Shown here piece by piece: positions 13,549-17,243 of a stretch of DNA of 17,243 bases; the first letter of the stretch is position 1; every line of letters begins with the position of its first letter. The notes beneath the pieces are model-generated. The model was not told where the DNA came from, ran no database searches, and saw only the letters and a list, made by a program, of their open reading frames with translations. The DNA comes from JAYZDB01 sp036338025. Its GTDB lineage: Bacteria > Planctomycetota > UBA1135 > UBA2386. The stretch spans positions 1-17,243 of the forward strand of contig JAYZDB010000142.1 of assembly GCA_036338025.1 (NCBI GenBank), given 5' to 3'. The translations under genes and the position numbers were made by a program.

Positions 13549-14721
13549 ATGAGTCCACACATGTCCAGAGTAGCCCGCAACGCCTTCTTCGCCCCACTGG
13601 TCCTGTCACCACTGCTAGCTACAGCCACGGCCCTGGCGCAGACAAATACCTACGTCATCCCGCCCTCATACGCCACCAGGCCGGGCAACAGCCTGGACCA
13701 GGAGCCCCTGGGCGTGGATCAAATCCGGCATGCGACCTTCGTCGACAAGTCCTATCTGGCCGGTCTGCCGATTGGGTCGAAGATCCTGGAACTCCGCTAC
13801 CGCCGCGAAGAGAACCGGCTCGACAAGATCTACAGCTCCTACGAGCCAATGCGCCGCAACCCCACGGTCATCCCGAACTGGGAGATCAAGATGGGATCGT
13901 TCACCGGCCAGTACGACAACCTGGATCCGCAGTACCTGGCAGCCGTAAACGGCGTGAATTTCACCACCGTGTTCGCGGGACAACTCAATCTCTCCCTGAA
14001 CACCCCGACTCTACCGGCACCCGCAGACCCCACCATTCCAGCGCCGTTCCAGATGGTCTTCCCGCTGAATGTGGCGCAGCCTCTATACGGGGGAACAGGC
14101 ATCGTCGTGCAACATTTCGCCTACGCAACGCGCAACCGTACGCACATCTACTTCGTCGATGCTGTTGATACACCACCACGAAATGGCGGTAGCGTCGACC
14201 TCATCAGCCCAACAAGTCTCGGCTGTCCACCCAACTTCAATCGCGTCCACGGCTCGGCACCAAACCCAGGTGGAGGCAACGTCGATTTGCACTTGTTCGG
14301 AGCGCCCGCAAACGCCCCAACCCTGAGCTTCATCGGGTCCAACCCAACCTCCTGGGGTGGCGTCCCTCTACCGCTGGATCTCACCTTCATGGGGCTGCCC
14401 GGATGCAATATCTACACTGATCTGCTGGTGTCTGTTCCGATACAGGCCAACATCGCAGGCATCGCAACGCTCTCCATGCCGGTGCCCGCCAACCCCGCAC
14501 TTGTGGGGGCGGTCGGCTACAACCAATGGGGTGTGCTGGACTCCCGCGTCAACCCCTCGCTCGGGTTTGCAATGTCAGACGGTGTCAAGGTGACTCTCGG
14601 CAACCAACTCGGCCAGGAGACGATCCGTATGTCGGTAATCTCTGGTGCTGGCGCGAGAGCCAACGCCCGTGCCGGCTATTTTCAGCCAAACCGAGGCCCG
14701 GTGTTCCAACTCTCTTACTAG
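13549..14721 (+). CDS. Secreted protein with planctomycete-type C-terminal module, unknown role
   Basis: 390 residues from ATG 13549. A signal peptide is clear (hydrophobic core NAFFAPLVLSPLLATATALAQ), but the start is uncertain: GTG 13513, ATG 13549 and ATG 13561 are all in frame, and none has a well-placed ribosome site. The mature part has two sections. The first, to about residue 220, contains NSLDQEPLGVDQIRHATFVD, PNWEIKMGSFTG and NRTHIYFVDA, and looks like a beta-rich domain I cannot name. The second begins at LGCPPNFNRVHGSAPNPGG and runs through LFGAPANAPTLSFIG, WGGVPLPLDL, LPGCNIYTD, PVPANPALVG and QWGVLD. I recall this pattern as a recurrent C-terminal module of secreted planctomycete proteins, but that is memory, not a search. 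No catalytic motif seen. Probably an exported surface or matrix protein. Confidence 0.8.
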   Translation: MSPHMSRVARNAFFAPLVLSPLLATATALAQTNTYVIPPSYATRPGNSLDQEPLGVDQIRHATFVDKSYLAGLPIGSKILELRYRREENRLDKIYSSYEPMRRNPTVIPNWEIKMGSFTGQYDNLDPQYLAAVNGVNFTTVFAGQLNLSLNTPTLPAPADPTIPAPFQMVFPLNVAQPLYGGTGIVVQHFAYATRNRTHIYFVDAVDTPPRNGGSVDLISPTSLGCPPNFNRVHGSAPNPGGGNVDLHLFGAPANAPTLSFIGSNPTSWGGVPLPLDLTFMGLPGCNIYTDLLVSVPIQANIAGIATLSMPVPANPALVGAVGYNQWGVLDSRVNPSLGFAMSDGVKVTLGNQLGQETIRMSVISGAGARANARAGYFQPNRGPVFQLSY

Positions 14722-14864
14722 CGCGGGCGGATCAAAAACCCGAGCTCCGGTAGCCGCGTTGCTATTGGAGCATTGCCCGACTTCTCAACACACCGCGTGA
14801 CGCTGTCCGATATCCCGACAGGTAGCCCACCAGGCTGGCCAGGGAACCGACAGGGGAACGCTCT

Positions 14865-15866
14865 TTGGGAAACAAATCGACATGGCTTCGGATCACGCAA
14901 TGCATCACGCCCGGCTTGTGCATTCTCGGCACTCTGACCTTCTCCTGGGTCCTGCTAGCCAGTAGCCCCGGGGTCAAACCACCGACCGCCGCGCACCTTG
15001 AGATCTTCTCCGCGCCGCCTGCTTCGACACCGGAGATCACGGTTTGCAACACCCCACGACCAGAGGTCATCCCCGCCGCGCCCGGCGGTGGTGCAGTCAC
15101 ATCCGCAGTGCGCGCCGGTCTGGCTGGCCACGGCCGATCCCCCCTGCTGGTCTACTGCTCGGCCAGTAGCTTCCGGCTGGTCGCAGCACCACTAGAGCGG
15201 GCGTTCGAGGCTGAACAACCTGACCTCGACCTCGTTCTGCACATCGATACGGATCGAAACTGTGTCGGGCACCTGCTGATGGGAGCGGCCGACGTCGCGA
15301 TGATCGGGAGCAAGCTGTCCAGCACGGAACAGGCCAAGGGGCTGCGCTCACAAGTCCTCGGTCACCGGATCATCGTGCCGATCGTCCACAAGGACAATCC
15401 AGTGAACTCCGTGAACTACGACGACTTCTGCTCGATGCTCAACGGCAGGATGACCGGTTGGTCTAGCGTCGGTGGCAGTCATCTCCGAATCGAACCCGTT
15501 TGCATGACGGCGCCCCGACGGCGTGATCTCGCTGCAGATGCCATGCGTTTCGGATCCCAGATTGCAGGCTCCACAGCCTTCATGCAATCGCACCCGGAAA
15601 TACTGGGCTACGTCGCCAACAATCCACGTGCGCTGGGCCTGGTGTCACAGACCAGTTCGGACCGGGTGCAAACCGTGAAAGTCCTCCGAATCAACCAGAT
15701 CGCGCCAAGCCTGAAGCTCTACCAGCAAGGTGCGTGGCGCCTCGGAAACACGTTTCAAGCCGTTCACGCCAAGGGCCCGCATGACAGCGTGCAAGCCTGG
15801 CTGGAGTTCTTGCGCAGCGACGTCGCTATCACCTTGATCCAGCGGGTCATGACCCTGCCGGAGTGA
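14865..15866 (+). CDS. PstS-like phosphate-binding-domain protein with N-terminal membrane anchor
   Basis: 333 residues from TTG 14865, chosen because CAGGGGA lies about eight bases upstream and no in-frame ATG precedes residue 139. A hydrophobic stretch (~12-33, TQCITPGLCILGTLTFSWVLLA) is an uncleaved anchor or signal sequence. A Pro/Ala-rich linker reaches ~90, followed by a periplasmic-binding-protein fold of PstS type: SASSFRLVAAPLERAF (99-114), GHLLMGAADVAMIG (135-148), HRIIVPIVHKDNPVNSV (167-183) and FCSMLNGRMTGWSSVGG (188-204). The last block is the typical F-x-G-x-x-x-x-W pattern of phosphate-binding relatives. No pstC, pstA or pstB gene is nearby, so the protein may sense or bind phosphate without a dedicated transporter in this locus. 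It is convergent with the barrel-like lipoprotein, with two bases between the stops. The fold is well supported; the ligand is inferred. Confidence 0.8.
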   Translation: MGNKSTWLRITQCITPGLCILGTLTFSWVLLASSPGVKPPTAAHLEIFSAPPASTPEITVCNTPRPEVIPAAPGGGAVTSAVRAGLAGHGRSPLLVYCSASSFRLVAAPLERAFEAEQPDLDLVLHIDTDRNCVGHLLMGAADVAMIGSKLSSTEQAKGLRSQVLGHRIIVPIVHKDNPVNSVNYDDFCSMLNGRMTGWSSVGGSHLRIEPVCMTAPRRRDLAADAMRFGSQIAGSTAFMQSHPEILGYVANNPRALGLVSQTSSDRVQTVKVLRINQIAPSLKLYQQGAWRLGNTFQAVHAKGPHDSVQAWLEFLRSDVAITLIQRVMTLPE

Positions 15867-15868
15867 TC

Positions 15869-16642
15869 CTAGAACGTGATCCCCGCGCCGAGGTACCAGC
15901 CGGACAACTCGATGTGAGTCGTGAATTGCTGCCCGTCGAGCTTGCCGTTCACATCCATGTTGATGAACCGGTAGCCAGCAAAGATGTCGAGCGCAGGCAC
16001 TGGTGAGAACACCACCATCGCATCGATATCGAGGAACAAGCCCTCGACGTCCGCAATATCAGCTTCGATCCATGCAAGAGACAGCTCACCCCGCACCACC
16101 CCAGTATCAACAGCTCCGCGAACGTAGAGCATCGGAACGGGCGCCTGGAAGTTGCTCTCCTCGTACATCGTGTCCGGGGCTCTCAGGACGACCAAGGAAG
16201 CAACATCCATGTCGACATCCATGTAACTGAACGCCATCCCAGCAGAGACCTCAACGGGCCCGACATCCACAACCTTCGTGAGCACTCCCAGCTTCACGTT
16301 GGATATTCGGAGTTCGCTCATGATGGGCGTGCCGGCGGGAATATCGCCGAAGGTGGCCGTCGAGGTCGACGTGCCCGAATCCTCAAACTGAAACCCTGAC
16401 AGCTCCAAATCCCACGAGTCGATTGCGTAATCGAGCTTGACGTAGGGCGTGTTGGCGTCTCCCACATTGAACTCGCTATCAAGGTCACCGCGAATTCCGT
16501 TGACGTTCTGGGAGGCCGCTGCGTCCTGAAGACCCACATTACCAGAGGGTGCGAGGTCCATGTACGCCGCGTAGACCCGCATGGTCGGGTTGAGGCACGA
16601 ACAAAGCGGTAACAACAAGAGGAGCGCGAAAGGTGTTCTCAT
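15869..16642 (-). CDS. Outer-membrane beta-barrel-like lipoprotein, unknown role
   Basis: 257 residues. The N-terminus (MRTPFALLLLLPLCSC) is a short signal peptide with a lipobox-like LCSC. The mature protein alternates polar and hydrophobic residues in many predicted strands: VKLDYAIDSWDLELSGFQF, SNVKLGVLTKVV, GPVEVSAGMAFSYMDVDM, MLYVRGAVDTG, GELSLAWIEAD, LDIFAGYRFINMDV and HIELSGWYLGAGITF. It ends in Phe, the usual last residue of barrels inserted by the BAM complex. About eight strands fit the length, similar to small OmpW/OmpA-type barrels. A combined lipobox and barrel is unusual, so the cysteine may not be acylated. ATG 16642 has no clear ribosome site. I do not recognise a specific family. 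Confidence 0.75.
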   Translation of the reverse strand: MRTPFALLLLLPLCSCLNPTMRVYAAYMDLAPSGNVGLQDAAASQNVNGIRGDLDSEFNVGDANTPYVKLDYAIDSWDLELSGFQFEDSGTSTSTATFGDIPAGTPIMSELRISNVKLGVLTKVVDVGPVEVSAGMAFSYMDVDMDVASLVVLRAPDTMYEESNFQAPVPMLYVRGAVDTGVVRGELSLAWIEADIADVEGLFLDIDAMVVFSPVPALDIFAGYRFINMDVNGKLDGQQFTTHIELSGWYLGAGITF

Positions 16643-16977
16643 GCGGGTTCAGGGGCCAACGTGGCAGCTGGGTAACGACCATAGCATGGGAATTCTAGTT
16701 CCCCAACATCGGATCTTCCCTGACCGCTACGAGACGACAAGTCGGGTCTTCAGGTCAAAACGTCTGGATGTCGATTTATCAAGCAGTCGTAAGTTCATGG
16801 AAACAGCGAGAATTATCAGAACCGTCATCCTCCCGATCGTGCGGTTGCGAGGGACTTCACGTCCGGGATCGAATGCCCGACATCGTGAAGAGGGATCTGT
16901 TCTGGTAAACACCCTTGGATGTGTGAAGGTGATGTCTGGTCCGTCAAACACAGTTCGGCCCACCAGGTAGGTTCAGG
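16643..16977. other. 335-base divergent intergenic region, no gene supported
   Basis: This gap separates the minus-strand barrel-like gene from the plus-strand gene at 16978. A 129-codon reading frame crosses it (16581-16970), but its protein has no recognisable family features, its composition is unlike the neighbours and it overlaps the 5' end of the barrel gene in antisense. The left part holds a promoter-like element with an embedded dyad. The right part ends with AGGTAGG before the ATG at 16978. I see nothing else I can support. Confidence 0.5.
16678..16706 (-). promoter_or_regulatory. Possible promoter with embedded dyad for the barrel-like gene
   Basis: On the minus strand TTGGGG (16706-16701) and TATGGT (16683-16678) are 17 bases apart, matching the consensus at three and four of six bases, and would give a leader of about 28 bases. 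Between and overlapping them lies an inverted repeat: GGGAA (16688-16692) and TTCCC (16699-16703) with a six-base centre. Such a position suits a repressor site. Both parts are weak alone. Confidence 0.27.
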
Positions 16978-17243
16978 ATGTCGACCAAAGAAGTCACTGC
17001 CCTGGTCATCATCACGATCTTGATCGCCCTGGGACTCGGAGGAATCGTGGTCTTCCACGACAACCAGATCCCCTACGCCAAGAAGTCGCCGAAGCAATCG
17101 CCGAAGAGTCCACTGCGTTCCCTCGACGGCCCGCGTATTGGCACGGGCGACACCAACGTCGGCTCCGATCGGATGAGTACGCGCGAGTCTCTAGAATACC
17201 GACTGAGGCTCTACGCCACGTCCGGAACCCTCCAGCAGGGTAG
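16978..17243 (+). CDS. Single-pass membrane protein of unknown function, cut by the right edge
   Basis: The first 88 codons are visible and the frame is still open at the window end. ATG 16978 is preceded by AGGTAGG and CAGG, plausible ribosome-site matches. Residues ~6-24 (VTALVIITILIALGLGGIVVF) form one membrane helix after a five-residue cytosolic tip. A basic, Ser/Pro-rich stretch follows (KKSPKQSPKSP, 37-47), then polar sequence with no motif I recognise. The layout is that of a membrane-anchored protein with an extracytoplasmic domain. The codon pattern is consistent with a real gene. Function cannot be judged from this portion. Confidence 0.7.
   Translation, partial: MSTKEVTALVIITILIALGLGGIVVFHDNQIPYAKKSPKQSPKSPLRSLDGPRIGTGDTNVGSDRMSTRESLEYRLRLYATSGTLQQG

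Noticed and set aside
16581..16970. A 129-codon plus-strand open frame across the intergenic region.
   Set aside because: It overlaps the start of the barrel-like gene in antisense, lacks a ribosome site at its start and shows no recognisable domain or coding-like composition.
1..17243. CRISPR arrays, transposases, tRNA or rRNA genes.
   Set aside because: I saw no regularly spaced repeats, transposase motifs, cloverleaf sequences or rRNA-like stretches on reading through; small structured RNAs could still be missed by eye.

Overview
The window looks like a stretch of a GC-rich chromosome from a Planctomycetota-like bacterium, probably one of the marine lineages. The pointers are a large secreted HEAT-repeat protein with a W..WW..NRD segment, two orphan secretin-N-domain proteins, a secreted protein with a planctomycete-style C-terminal module, an S46 peptidase and a fused 3-hydroxyacyl-CoA dehydrogenase/enoyl-CoA hydratase. 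This is inference from protein character; there is no rRNA to confirm it. I saw no CRISPR array, insertion sequence, tRNA or phage gene.

The most notable item is at 1827-2045. Directly after an S46 dipeptidyl-peptidase gene (cut by the left edge), and overlapping its stop codon as ATGA, lies a 72-residue SelW/Rdx-family gene. Its redox motif is Cys-Val-Lys-UGA. The in-frame UGA (1857-1859) sits exactly where the family has selenocysteine or cysteine, the family pattern continues after it, and a hairpin at 1875-1891 has the size, distance and loop G expected of a bacterial SECIS element. A standard-code gene caller would stop after ten codons and miss the gene.

Layout, left to right. (1) S46 peptidase and SelW-like selenoprotein, plus strand. 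(2) Minus strand: a secreted STN/secretin-N-like protein followed by a secreted HEAT-repeat protein. (3) Plus strand: a fused beta-oxidation enzyme, then a second orphan secretin-N-like secreted protein. (4) Minus-strand operon with ATGA overlaps at both junctions: organophosphate:phosphate antiporter-family transporter, LicC/PntC-type cytidylyltransferase-like protein, MetE-catalytic-domain-like methyltransferase. (5) Minus strand: a cyclophilin lipoprotein. (6) Minus-strand pdxS-pdxT, the complete PLP synthase pair. (7) Plus strand: a secreted lineage-type protein of unknown role, then a PstS-like phosphate-binding-domain protein. (8) Minus strand: a small outer-membrane-barrel-like lipoprotein. 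(9) Plus strand: the start of a single-pass membrane protein cut by the right edge.

Genes are tightly packed. Three convergent pairs have only 1-3 bases between stop codons, and several intergenic gaps carry compact hairpins or plausible promoters. Functional links that can be argued are PLP synthesis (pdxS-pdxT), a possible import-activation-methylation route for a phospho- or phosphono-compound (7903-10951), and the coupled peptidase-selenoprotein pair. The rest are mostly exported proteins of unknown role.
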